A DNA stretch of 44,830 nucleotides, taken from NCBI GenBank assembly GCA_004321805.1, contig SGZV01000011.1, forward strand, positions 1 to 44,830, given 5' to 3'. Below, piece by piece: positions 1 to 7,721 of this stretch. The notes under the pieces were generated by a model. The model did not search any database, was not told the DNA's origin, and saw only the letters and a program-made list of their open reading frames with translations. A program made the position numbers and the translations under genes. The stretch's first letter is position 1; every line of letters starts with the position of its first letter. This DNA is from an alpha proteobacterium HIMB59 (lineage in GTDB: Bacteria; Pseudomonadota; Alphaproteobacteria; HIMB59).

Positions 1-245
1 CTAGTTATACAATAATCATATAAATCATTATCAAATCCTAACTTAGTGAGATTAGAAATAGAGTCTACAGTGGGTCTTGAAGAATTAGATATTAATATAA
101 TTTTTTTTTTATTATTTTTTAAAACTCTCAAACAATTTTCAGCTTCCTTAAATTTATAATGACCATTATGTAAAACTCCCCATTGGTCAAATAAAAAAAA
201 ATCATATTTATCTACTAAAGAACGGAAAGACTTAAGGTTTTTCAA
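1..245 (-). CDS. HAD-superfamily class IIA hydrolase, N-terminal part only
   Basis: Reading from 245 toward 1, the frame begins with TTG and gives about 81 residues before the window edge. It contains the HAD motif I stretch FDQWGVLHNG at about residues 19-28 and the motif II-like LISNSSRP, which is the pattern of the TIGR01459 HAD IIA proteins of alphaproteobacteria. Such enzymes are probably phosphatases; the substrate cannot be told. The TTG start overlaps the pyrD stop as TTGA, which implies translational coupling. No ATG or GTG lies nearby in this frame, and the N-terminus matches the family's usual length, so the TTG start is credible. The C-terminal part lies outside the window. Confidence 0.75.
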   Translation of the reverse strand, partial: MKNLKSFRSLVDKYDFFLFDQWGVLHNGHYKFKEAENCLRVLKNNKKKIILISNSSRPTVDSISNLTKLGFDNDLYDYCIT

Positions 246-1285
246 GAATGTTGACCTATTACTTCTGTAATATTTCTGAAACCTTGTTGTTGAATTAAAG
301 ATATTAAATCTAGGGTCATTTTTTTTATGTGATAAGGTCCGTTATAAGTGAAACTTGTATAAACTTGTACAAGTGATGCTCCCAATTTCATTTTAGTTAA
401 AATATCATTAGCATCAAATATACCCCCAACTCCTATGATTTTAATTTTTCCAGAAGTTAAAGTGTAAAAATCTCTTATAATCTTATTAGATTTATAAAAT
501 AATGGTCTACCACTAAGCCCACCATTCAGCTCTTTTTCAAGTGAGGTTTTATCAATAGAGGTGTTTGTTAATATTAATCCATCAATATCATTAGCTAAGG
601 AAATAAGAGCAATATCCTTTTTTTCTTGCTCTGTAATATCAGGAGAAATTTTAAAAAGTATTGGAATCCTTGAAAAATTTTGCTCACGTAATTGATGTAA
701 TCTATTGACAATTTTTTCAAAACTATTCGATTTCAAATTATCTCTAAGGCCAGGAGTATTAGGTGATGATAGATTGATAACTATATAGTCCCCCAATCTA
801 TGTAAACGGTCAAATAATAACTCTAAATCATTTAAAATATCTTTAGTTTCTCTATTATTTCCGATATTGATACCCACAATTTTATCCTGAAAGTTTTCTT
901 TAAAATTTGAGTTGATAATATTATTTTCAAAAATTTCCATTCCCTTATTATTAAAACCTAAAGAGTTAACAAGAGCATTTTGTTTTGGGAATCTATGAAT
1001 TCTAGGTTTTGGATTACCAGTCTGAACTAATGGTGTAACAGTTCCAAGTTCTGTAAAACTAAAACCTAAATTCAAGATAGGTTTAATGACTTCAGCATTT
1101 TTATCAAAGCCCGCAGAAAGACCTATTGGAGTTTGAAATCTCCTTCCCCAAATTGTTTGTTCCAATATTTCAGAATTAGAATAATTAATTTTAGGATATA
1201 ATCCAAGCTTCAATGCTTGAATAGATAAATTATGGGCTGTTTCTGGATTAAGATGTTTTAAAAATCGATGTGCTAAATTATACAT
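242..1285 (-). CDS. pyrD: Dihydroorotate dehydrogenase (quinone), class 2
   Basis: This is the fourth step of pyrimidine synthesis, oxidising dihydroorotate to orotate and passing electrons to membrane quinone. The 347 residues fit class 2. The N-terminal about 45 residues form the amphipathic membrane-associating extension of that class. FMN-barrel motifs follow: GLSAGFDKNA (about 56), NSLGFNNKG (about 107), INLSSPNTPGLRDN (about 169; Ser is the class 2 catalytic base region), FKISPD (about 210), LTNTS, GGLSGRPL and GVGGI near the phosphate site. Its start lies inside the end of lysK (8-base overlap) and its stop overlaps the next gene. pyrC is about 8 kb away, so the pathway is not one operon here. 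Confidence 0.95.
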   Translation of the reverse strand: MYNLAHRFLKHLNPETAHNLSIQALKLGLYPKINYSNSEILEQTIWGRRFQTPIGLSAGFDKNAEVIKPILNLGFSFTELGTVTPLVQTGNPKPRIHRFPKQNALVNSLGFNNKGMEIFENNIINSNFKENFQDKIVGINIGNNRETKDILNDLELLFDRLHRLGDYIVINLSSPNTPGLRDNLKSNSFEKIVNRLHQLREQNFSRIPILFKISPDITEQEKKDIALISLANDIDGLILTNTSIDKTSLEKELNGGLSGRPLFYKSNKIIRDFYTLTSGKIKIIGVGGIFDANDILTKMKLGASLVQVYTSFTYNGPYHIKKMTLDLISLIQQQGFRNITEVIGQHS

Positions 1286-2822
1286 TTAGCTTTGAATTAA
1301 TAAGCTCAATAGTTTTGTCTTTTGTAAATATTTTAATAAATGAGCCTAATCTTGGACCATTTTCTTGTCCAAAAACAACCTCATATATTAGTTTAAAGAA
1401 GTCTTTAATATTTTCTTTATAAATAGTTTCTTTGCCAACGGAAAATATTGCAGTTTGAAATTCATCTGCTGAAGAATTAGCATCTAAAATTGAAATTTTA
1501 TTTATCACTTCATTTAGTATAGATAATTCATCTGGGTTTGGAATTTTAAATTTTAAGTTTGGTTGAATAAAATCTCTAAAGTAATTAATGCCACAATCAA
1601 TCATTCTGTAAATATAATCTTTTTCCACATCGCTAAAAACAGACTGGTAATTCTTTATGAGCCCCATTATTATTTCTGGGTCTTCAGATTTACACACTGA
1701 GATAACATTTAAAATCAAACTATAGTTAATTTTTGAATTATATTTTGGATTAATTGCCTTATGTATATGCCATGAAGGATTATCGGGATTTTCATTTTCA
1801 TTAAGTTTATTTAAATGAGATAAATACTCATCTGTGTTTTTTGGGATAACGTCAAAATAAAGTTTTTTTGCAGTTGTGGGTCTTTGGTACATAAACATTG
1901 ATAGGCTTTCTTCAATAGAATATTTAAGCCAGTCATCAATACTGATACCATTACCTTTTGACTTACTAATTTTTTCAGCATTTTCGTCTAAAAATAATTC
2001 ATAGATTAAATTTTCAGGAGGTCTAGAACCAATAATCCTACAAATTTTAGATGATAATACATAACTTTCAGTTAGGTCCTTTCCACACATTTCATAATCT
2101 ACACCAAATGCAGCCCACCTCATCGCCCAATCTACCTTCCATTGTAATTTACAATTTCCATCTAAAACTGACTTATTAACTATCTTTCCATCTTCATAGT
2201 AACTAATTGTAAAATTTTCGGTGTTAATTTCTTCTACTGGCACTTGTAAAATCTTCCCAGTTTTTTCATTAATAGGAAAAAAAGGACTATATGTTTTCCT
2301 TCTTTCTTCTCCTAAAGTTGGTAAAACTACATTTAAAATATCATTATAATTAAGTAATATTTTTTTTATTGTTTCATTAAATAATCCGGTTTTATAGGCT
2401 TGTGTAGAGCTTTGGAACGTAAAAGGTAATTTAAATCGATCCAAAAATTCAACTAATTTTGAGTTGTTATGCTCGCCAAAACTATCAAATTTATTAAACG
2501 GATCTGGAACAGATGTTAAAGGATAGTCTAAATAATTAGATAATTTATCTTTATTTGGAACATTATCAGGAACTTTTCTAAAACCATCCATATCATCTGA
2601 AAAAGCGATTAGATCTGTTTTTAGACCACTTAACTTTTCAAAACAAAAACGAACCATATTGGTTCTAAGAACCTCTCCAAAAGTCCCTATATGGGGAAGT
2701 CCCGATGGGCCATAACCTGTTTCAAATATAATTTTTTCTTTCTTGTTGGACTTTTCAATTCTTTTAAGAAGCTTTTTTGCTTCGTTAAAGGGCCATGATT
2801 TATAATTGTTGTAATCTATCAA
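1278..2822 (-). CDS. lysK: Lysyl-tRNA synthetase, class I
   Basis: This enzyme charges tRNA-Lys. The protein is of the class I (Rossmann) type, not the class II LysS of most bacteria; class I LysRS is usual in alphaproteobacteria. The HIGH-type signature is HIGT at residues 44-47 within GPSGLPHIGT, and the KMSKS signature is KISKSKG at about residue 285. The length, 514, is normal. The start codon is TTG, and the four bases TTGA join it to the stop of the upstream ferredoxin gene, so its translation is probably coupled. pyrD begins before this gene ends. Confidence 0.95.
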   Translation of the reverse strand: MIDYNNYKSWPFNEAKKLLKRIEKSNKKEKIIFETGYGPSGLPHIGTFGEVLRTNMVRFCFEKLSGLKTDLIAFSDDMDGFRKVPDNVPNKDKLSNYLDYPLTSVPDPFNKFDSFGEHNNSKLVEFLDRFKLPFTFQSSTQAYKTGLFNETIKKILLNYNDILNVVLPTLGEERRKTYSPFFPINEKTGKILQVPVEEINTENFTISYYEDGKIVNKSVLDGNCKLQWKVDWAMRWAAFGVDYEMCGKDLTESYVLSSKICRIIGSRPPENLIYELFLDENAEKISKSKGNGISIDDWLKYSIEESLSMFMYQRPTTAKKLYFDVIPKNTDEYLSHLNKLNENENPDNPSWHIHKAINPKYNSKINYSLILNVISVCKSEDPEIIMGLIKNYQSVFSDVEKDYIYRMIDCGINYFRDFIQPNLKFKIPNPDELSILNEVINKISILDANSSADEFQTAIFSVGKETIYKENIKDFFKLIYEVVFGQENGPRLGSFIKIFTKDKTIELINSKLNV

Positions 2823-3136
2823 AACTTAGGTGCTAAAGTTAAAACTATACCATCTAATTCTTCTGTAAATGGAATTTGACAGGATAATCTCGAATTTTTT
2901 TTTACATCAAAAGCTTGGTCTAACATAGATTCTTCATCTTCATCAGCAGATGAAAGTTTTGGTAACCATTCCTCACCCACATAGCAATGACAAGTTGCAC
3001 AAGCACAACATCCTCCGCAAATAGCTTCAATATCAAGTCCAGCATCACGTATAATTTCCATGATAGAGAAGCCCAAAGTTGCCTCTAAAATGTGTTCTTT
3101 TCCATCGTGATCGATGATTTTGATTGTATGTGACAT
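2819..3136 (-). CDS. [2Fe-2S] ferredoxin, adrenodoxin type
   Basis: This is a small electron carrier. The cluster ligands are visible as Cys40-x5-Cys46-x2-Cys49 and Cys86, the adrenodoxin/ferredoxin VI spacing. Extra cysteines at 43, 44 and 51 sit in the same loop, as is common in the ISC-associated ferredoxins. At 105 residues it is full length. Such proteins supply electrons for Fe-S cluster assembly or for a P450/heme pathway. It faces the heme A synthase gene across a 109-base divergent gap, and COX15-type enzymes are known to need a ferredoxin. That link is suggestive, not shown. No iscSUA genes are in the window. Confidence 0.92.
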   Translation of the reverse strand: MSHTIKIIDHDGKEHILEATLGFSIMEIIRDAGLDIEAICGGCCACATCHCYVGEEWLPKLSSADEDEESMLDQAFDVKKNSRLSCQIPFTEELDGIVLTLAPKF

Positions 3137-3245
3137 TTTAAATTTGACCTAAATTACAGAAAAATTCTTACTGTTCAATAGTTACATTAATGCGACTTAA
3201 ATAACCATATAAATGATATTCTTAAAAATTATAAAATTAGATTAA

Positions 3246-4265
3246 ATGCAAAAAAATTTATCAAATTCAATTAATATTTGGTTAATTACTCTAGCGTTAA
3301 TAGTGCTATCAATGATAGCTGTAGGGGGTTTGACTAGATTGACTGAGTCAGGCCTTTCTATGGTTGACTGGCAATTATTCATGGGTGCTATTCCTCCACT
3401 CAATCAAGCTGATTGGATTAAATTGTTTGATGATTATAAACAATATCCTGAATATCAAATAAAAAATTTAAATATGAACATCGATGAATTTAAATATATT
3501 TTTTGGTGGGAATACGGCCACAGAGTCCTTGGTAGGATAATAGGAATAGTTTTCATAATTCCTTTTATTTATTTTGCTATAAAGAAATGTTTTTCAAATC
3601 AAGAATATAAATTTTATTTTTTGTTATTATTCCTAGGTGGATCTCAAGGGCTAATTGGATGGTGGATGGTTAAAAGTGGCCTAGATATAAATCCATACGT
3701 TAGCCACATTCGCTTAGCTGTTCATTTAATAATTGCTCAAGTAATATTAGCTTTAATTTTTTTTCAACTTTTAAAAAGGAATATGAAAGATCAATACAAA
3801 AGGATAAGTACTGGGCATAATAGCTTATTTATTTTTTTTAATTTAGTTATTTTACTAACTGTGATCTATGGTGCTTTTATGGCAGGTCTTGATGCTGGAA
3901 AATCATTCAATACTTGGCCAAGAATGGGTGAAGGATATATACCTGAAAATTTAATATTTTGGGATGAGAGTTTTTGGGGGTTTTTTGAAAATAGTATTTT
4001 TATTCATTTTTTTCATAGATTCTTGGCATATGTATCTTTGATCATAATTTTAATTATTATTTGGTTTGACTATAGAAAAATTAAAAATCATTTACAAAAG
4101 TATCACTTACTATTTATAAGTTTACTAGTTTTGTTACAGTTAATTATTGGTGTTTTTGTTGTTTTGACAAACGTTCAAATTTCTATGGGATCTATTCATC
4201 AAATAGTTGGTACCATCTTATTTATAGCAACTACTAGCTATTCTTTAAGCATCTTAAAGACTTAA
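3246..4265 (+). CDS. ctaA: Heme A synthase, COX15/CtaA type 2
   Basis: The enzyme oxidises the C8 methyl of heme O to the formyl group of heme A for aa3-type cytochrome oxidase, in the inner membrane. Eight hydrophobic segments can be traced over 339 residues. The expected heme-ligand histidines appear in both halves: His92 in EYGHRVLGR, His154 and His160 in SHIRLAVHL, His254/257 in HFFHRFLAY, and His318 in GSIHQIVG. The glycine-rich GGLTRLTESGLSMVDW near residue 27 is typical of COX15. It starts a plus-strand run; the 3137-3245 gap must hold promoters for it and for the divergent ferredoxin. Confidence 0.95.
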   Translation: MQKNLSNSINIWLITLALIVLSMIAVGGLTRLTESGLSMVDWQLFMGAIPPLNQADWIKLFDDYKQYPEYQIKNLNMNIDEFKYIFWWEYGHRVLGRIIGIVFIIPFIYFAIKKCFSNQEYKFYFLLLFLGGSQGLIGWWMVKSGLDINPYVSHIRLAVHLIIAQVILALIFFQLLKRNMKDQYKRISTGHNSLFIFFNLVILLTVIYGAFMAGLDAGKSFNTWPRMGEGYIPENLIFWDESFWGFFENSIFIHFFHRFLAYVSLIIILIIIWFDYRKIKNHLQKYHLLFISLLVLLQLIIGVFVVLTNVQISMGSIHQIVGTILFIATTSYSLSILKT

Positions 4266-4298
4266 AATCCAATACTTCCTTTTTTTCGTTAAGTAGAT

Positions 4299-5003
4299 AT
4301 GGGTAAAATTATCATAATTGGAGCAAATGGTGCAGTAGGAAAATCTTGTGTATCAAAACTCAATGATAAGGAGTTAGTTCTTATCTCAAGGAGTAAATTT
4401 GATGATAATAATCCAAAAAACTCACAAGTTTTAGAACATGTCTTAGATTTGAACGATTATGCTAAGACAGCAGACTTTATCAACAAAATTGACTATGAAA
4501 TCTCAGGAATTATTTTTGCTATTGGTTCAATTTCACTAAAGCCTTTTTCAAATACTAAAATAGATGATTTTAAAAAGTTAATGGATGATAACTTTTATAA
4601 TATTGTGAATTTTTTAAATCTATCTATTAACAAAATGGCAGAGGGATCCTCTGTTGTTTTTTTTTCTACTATAGCTGCTATTCGAGGTTTGAAAAACCAC
4701 ACTGGTATTGCCTCAGCAAAAAGCGCTCTCCTCGGGCTCTCTAATTCTTTGGCCGCAGACTATTCTCCAAAAATTCGATTTAACACAATCTCTCCAAGTT
4801 TATCATACTCTAAGATGTCAGATTTTATTACATCTAATGAAAAAGTTGCAGAAGGGCTTGGGAAACTTCATCCAATGGCAAGACTTGGTAAGGGTGATGA
4901 TATAGCAAGTTTGGCGTCTTTTTTAATTTCTTCAGAATCCTCATGGATTACTGGTCAAAATTTCAGTGTTGATGGGGGTCGATCAACACTTATAACCAAA
5001 TAA
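4299..5003 (+). CDS. SDR-family protein with altered catalytic motif
   Basis: This is a short-chain dehydrogenase/reductase fold of 234 residues. The nucleotide-binding glycine motif is GANGAVG (8-14), Ser123 fits the catalytic serine (FFSTIAA), and the C-terminal WITGQNFSVDGG is classical. The usual catalytic YxxxK reads I137-A-S-A-K141, so the tyrosine is replaced by isoleucine while the lysine stays. The other core motifs are intact, so this looks like a subfamily trait and not decay. It lies 12 bases before the photolyase-related gene and is probably co-transcribed with it. The substrate is unknown; a non-redox or binding role is possible. Confidence 0.85.
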   Translation: MGKIIIIGANGAVGKSCVSKLNDKELVLISRSKFDDNNPKNSQVLEHVLDLNDYAKTADFINKIDYEISGIIFAIGSISLKPFSNTKIDDFKKLMDDNFYNIVNFLNLSINKMAEGSSVVFFSTIAAIRGLKNHTGIASAKSALLGLSNSLAADYSPKIRFNTISPSLSYSKMSDFITSNEKVAEGLGKLHPMARLGKGDDIASLASFLISSESSWITGQNFSVDGGRSTLITK

Positions 5004-5015
5004 AATTATTTCTTT

Positions 5016-6503
5016 ATGAAAGAAGCATTCGTTGTACTTGGTAATCAGTTATTTGATAAGAAGCATTTAATTCCTTATAAAAAAAACTGCCATTTTTTTT
5101 TACAAGAAGATCATGGTTTATGTACCTATTTCAAACATCATAAACAAAAAATCTATTATTTTTTAGCAAGTATGAGGGAATATAGAGACTATCTTAAAAT
5201 TAATAAATTTGAAATTTCATATTATGAACTAGATCAAAATATAAAATATTTTAAAAATTATTTTGATGGACTTGATTTTTTTTTAAACAAAAAAAGAATT
5301 AAGAAAATTAATATTTTTGACATCGAGGATTTGAAATTCAAAAAAGAATTTGAAAAATATTGCTCTAAAAAAGATTTGAAATTTGAATATCACCCCTCTC
5401 CTATGTTTCTTTTAAAGAGAGTGGATTTTTCAAAATTCTCAGATTATAAAAAACCACAATTAGCTAGTTTTTATAGCCAAATTAGAAAAAAATTTAATAT
5501 CTTAATGGACAAAGATCGCCCCATTGGAGGTAAATGGAGTTTTGATGAAGATAATAGAAAGAGACTCCCTAAGGATTATAAAAAACTTGTCCCTCAGCAA
5601 TTTGAGTCAAAGTATTTTAAACCTATCAAAGATCTTATTCAAAAACACTTTTCTGACCATTTTGGTGAATTAAATCCAAAAATTCTATTTCCATTTAATT
5701 CAAAAGACTCAAAAAAAGTCTTAGAAAATTTTATACACAATAAATTTAATCATTTTGGTGATTATGAAGACTTTATTCATGATGCAGATCTAACAATCAA
5801 TCATAGCTTAATAAGTGCCCCATTAAATATGGGTTTAATTACTCCCTCTGATGTTCTAAAAAAAATATCAGATATTAATTATAAAAAAGTGGGATTAAAT
5901 AATTATGAGGGTTTTATTAGACAAATATTTGGTTGGAGGGAATTTATAAGATATTTAAATTTCACTCATTATAATGAATTTCATAAAAATAATTTTTTTA
6001 AAAATAAAAGAAAATTATCAAAACATTGGTATGAGGGAACTACAAATATTCCTATTTTAAATGAAACCATTAATAACCTAAAGTCGAGTGGTTATGTTCA
6101 TCATATTCCAAGATTAATGGTATTGAGCAATATAATGAACTTGAGCGGTATAGAACCACAAGAAGTATACAAGTGGTTTATGGAAACGTTTATAGACTCA
6201 TCTGATTGGGTAATGACACCAAATGTTTTTGGAATGGGACTTTTTAGTGATGGAGGAATATTCGCAACAAAGCCATATATTTGTGGATCTAATTATCTAT
6301 TAAAAATGAGCAATTACAGTAAGGGTGAATGGACCAAAACTATGGATGGACTTTATTGGAATTTCATTTTTAATAACAAAGGATATTTTAAGTCTAATTA
6401 TAGATTATCAATGATGTATCATTCTATAAATAAAATGGATAAAGAAAAATTATCTAACCATCTAAAAAATGCAAAAAACTTCATCAACACCTACACAAAA
6501 TAA
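5016..6503 (+). CDS. Cryptochrome/photolyase-related protein (DPRP, FeS-BCP branch) without the Fe-S cysteines
   Basis: This belongs to the deoxyribodipyrimidine photolyase-related family (Pfam DPRP), which includes the bacterial (6-4) photolyase PhrB. Seen: an N-terminal antenna-type domain (to about 130), GGKWSFDEDNRK (171-182), the FAD-domain stretch YEGFIRQIFGWREF (297-310), HHIPRLMVLSN (362-372) and WVMTPNVFGMGLFSDGG (398-414). PhrB holds a [4Fe-4S] cluster through four cysteines, three of them in a C-terminal CxxC...C segment. Here that segment (431-446, MSNYSKGEWTKTMDG) is about ten residues shorter and has no Cys, and the fourth position is Ile347. Repair of UV-damaged DNA by light is the likely role; photoreception is an alternative. 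Confidence 0.88.
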   Translation: MKEAFVVLGNQLFDKKHLIPYKKNCHFFLQEDHGLCTYFKHHKQKIYYFLASMREYRDYLKINKFEISYYELDQNIKYFKNYFDGLDFFLNKKRIKKINIFDIEDLKFKKEFEKYCSKKDLKFEYHPSPMFLLKRVDFSKFSDYKKPQLASFYSQIRKKFNILMDKDRPIGGKWSFDEDNRKRLPKDYKKLVPQQFESKYFKPIKDLIQKHFSDHFGELNPKILFPFNSKDSKKVLENFIHNKFNHFGDYEDFIHDADLTINHSLISAPLNMGLITPSDVLKKISDINYKKVGLNNYEGFIRQIFGWREFIRYLNFTHYNEFHKNNFFKNKRKLSKHWYEGTTNIPILNETINNLKSSGYVHHIPRLMVLSNIMNLSGIEPQEVYKWFMETFIDSSDWVMTPNVFGMGLFSDGGIFATKPYICGSNYLLKMSNYSKGEWTKTMDGLYWNFIFNNKGYFKSNYRLSMMYHSINKMDKEKLSNHLKNAKNFINTYTK

Positions 6504-7239
6504 CAAGGTTCTTATAACTGGTGCCACAAGTGGTATAGGCTATGCACTAGCTAAAAAATATTTATCTGAGGGTTGGCAAGTAATAGGTATCGGAAGAGAT
6601 ATTTCAAAAGTTAAAGAATTAATGTCAAATTTTAGAAATAATTTTGATTTTTTTGAAATTGATTTATCAGATTTCAAAAACTTAAATAAGAATTTTTCTG
6701 ATGTTCTAATTAATCATAAAAATTTAAATACTATTATACTTAATGCAGGGATATATATACCTGATAGTTATGAGAATTTTTCATTTAAAAATGCTAAGCA
6801 AAGTTTTGATATAAATGTATTAAGCATTTATTTCACCATAGAAATTTTAAGAAAAAATATACATTTAGATTTTAAACATACATTAGCAATAGTCTCTTCT
6901 GTTGCAGGTTATAGAGGTCTTCCAAAATCCATTTTATATGGCCCTACCAAAGCAGCTTTGATTAATCTTTGTGAGTCTTTAAGAGTAGATTTACCAAAAG
7001 AAGTAAATATAAAGCTTATTAATCCAGGTTTTATAAAAACACCAGCAACAAGTATAAATAATTTTAAAATGCCTTTTTTGATGACAGCAGAGAAAGCTGC
7101 ATTAATCATTTTTTCTCGAATTTATAAAAAAGGTTTTGAAATTAGTTTTCCTTTTCCTTTTAATTTCATGATGAAGTTTGGTAGTATCCTGCCATACAAT
7201 ATATATTTTAAATTTACAGATTATATTTCTAGAAAATGA
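6469..7239 (+). CDS. Short-chain dehydrogenase/reductase
   Basis: This 256-residue SDR has the classical motifs: GATSGIG (18-24), LNAG (91-94), Asn116, Ser143/144 in VSSVAGYRG, and the intact Tyr157-x3-Lys161. The first dozen residues are Ser/Thr/Gln-rich and overlap the end of the photolyase frame by 35 bases, so a later non-ATG start is possible, but 6469 is the only ATG before the nucleotide motif. The C-terminus carries a hydrophobic segment (about 225-245) resembling SDRs that act on lipids. SDRs of this kind are often found beside photolyase-family genes. The substrate is unknown. Confidence 0.87.
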   Translation: MQKTSSTPTQNNKVLITGATSGIGYALAKKYLSEGWQVIGIGRDISKVKELMSNFRNNFDFFEIDLSDFKNLNKNFSDVLINHKNLNTIILNAGIYIPDSYENFSFKNAKQSFDINVLSIYFTIEILRKNIHLDFKHTLAIVSSVAGYRGLPKSILYGPTKAALINLCESLRVDLPKEVNIKLINPGFIKTPATSINNFKMPFLMTAEKAALIIFSRIYKKGFEISFPFPFNFMMKFGSILPYNIYFKFTDYISRK

Positions 7240-7721
7240 ATAACAAAAATAAAGTAGTCATAGTCATGGGAAGTCAAAGTGACTGGTCTACATTAAAACA
7301 TACTAGTTCGATTCTAAAATCACTCATAATTCCGCATACTAAGAAAATAATTTCTGCACATAGGACCCCTAAAAGATTGTATGATTTTGCAGAAAAAGCT
7401 TACGAGGATGGGATTGAGATTATAATAGCTGGTGCTGGTGGTTCTGCACATTTACCTGGAATGATTGCTGCAATAACTCATTTACCAGTAATTGGTGTAC
7501 CTATTGAGACCAGAGCATTGAAGGGTCTTGATAGCCTTTTATCTATAGTTCAAATGCCATTTGGTGTTCCTGTTGGTACAGTTGCGATTGGAGAGAATGG
7601 AGCAAAGAATGCTGCTTTATATGCCGCTTCAATACTTGCCAATAATAATACTGATATCGAAAAAAGATTAGTTAAATGGAGATTGACTCAAACTAAAAAA
7701 ATTAAAAAGACACCAATTTAA
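7236..7721 (+). CDS. purE: N5-carboxyaminoimidazole ribonucleotide mutase
   Basis: This enzyme converts N5-CAIR to CAIR in purine synthesis. Its 161 residues match class I PurE. GSQSDW near the N-terminus binds the substrate phosphate, SAHRTP (about 40-45) carries the catalytic His, and GAGGSAHLPGM and PVIGVPI are characteristic. The start overlaps the preceding SDR stop as ATGA, and its TAA stop shares one base with the purK ATG (TAATG). purE and purK are thus one unit and may be carried by the promoter upstream of the photolyase group. Confidence 0.97.
   Translation: MNNKNKVVIVMGSQSDWSTLKHTSSILKSLIIPHTKKIISAHRTPKRLYDFAEKAYEDGIEIIIAGAGGSAHLPGMIAAITHLPVIGVPIETRALKGLDSLLSIVQMPFGVPVGTVAIGENGAKNAALYAASILANNNTDIEKRLVKWRLTQTKKIKKTPI

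Noticed and set aside
236-250. Possible read-through fusion of pyrD and the HAD protein, or reassigned TGA
   Set aside because: The two frames differ: the HAD frame begins with TTG one base before the pyrD TGA. Tryptophan is encoded by TGG throughout, and other genes use TGA as a stop.
3137-3245. Regulatory RNA or extra gene in the ferredoxin/ctaA gap
   Set aside because: The 109 bases show no frame, stem or binding motif that stands out from AT-rich background; promoters for both genes are presumed only.
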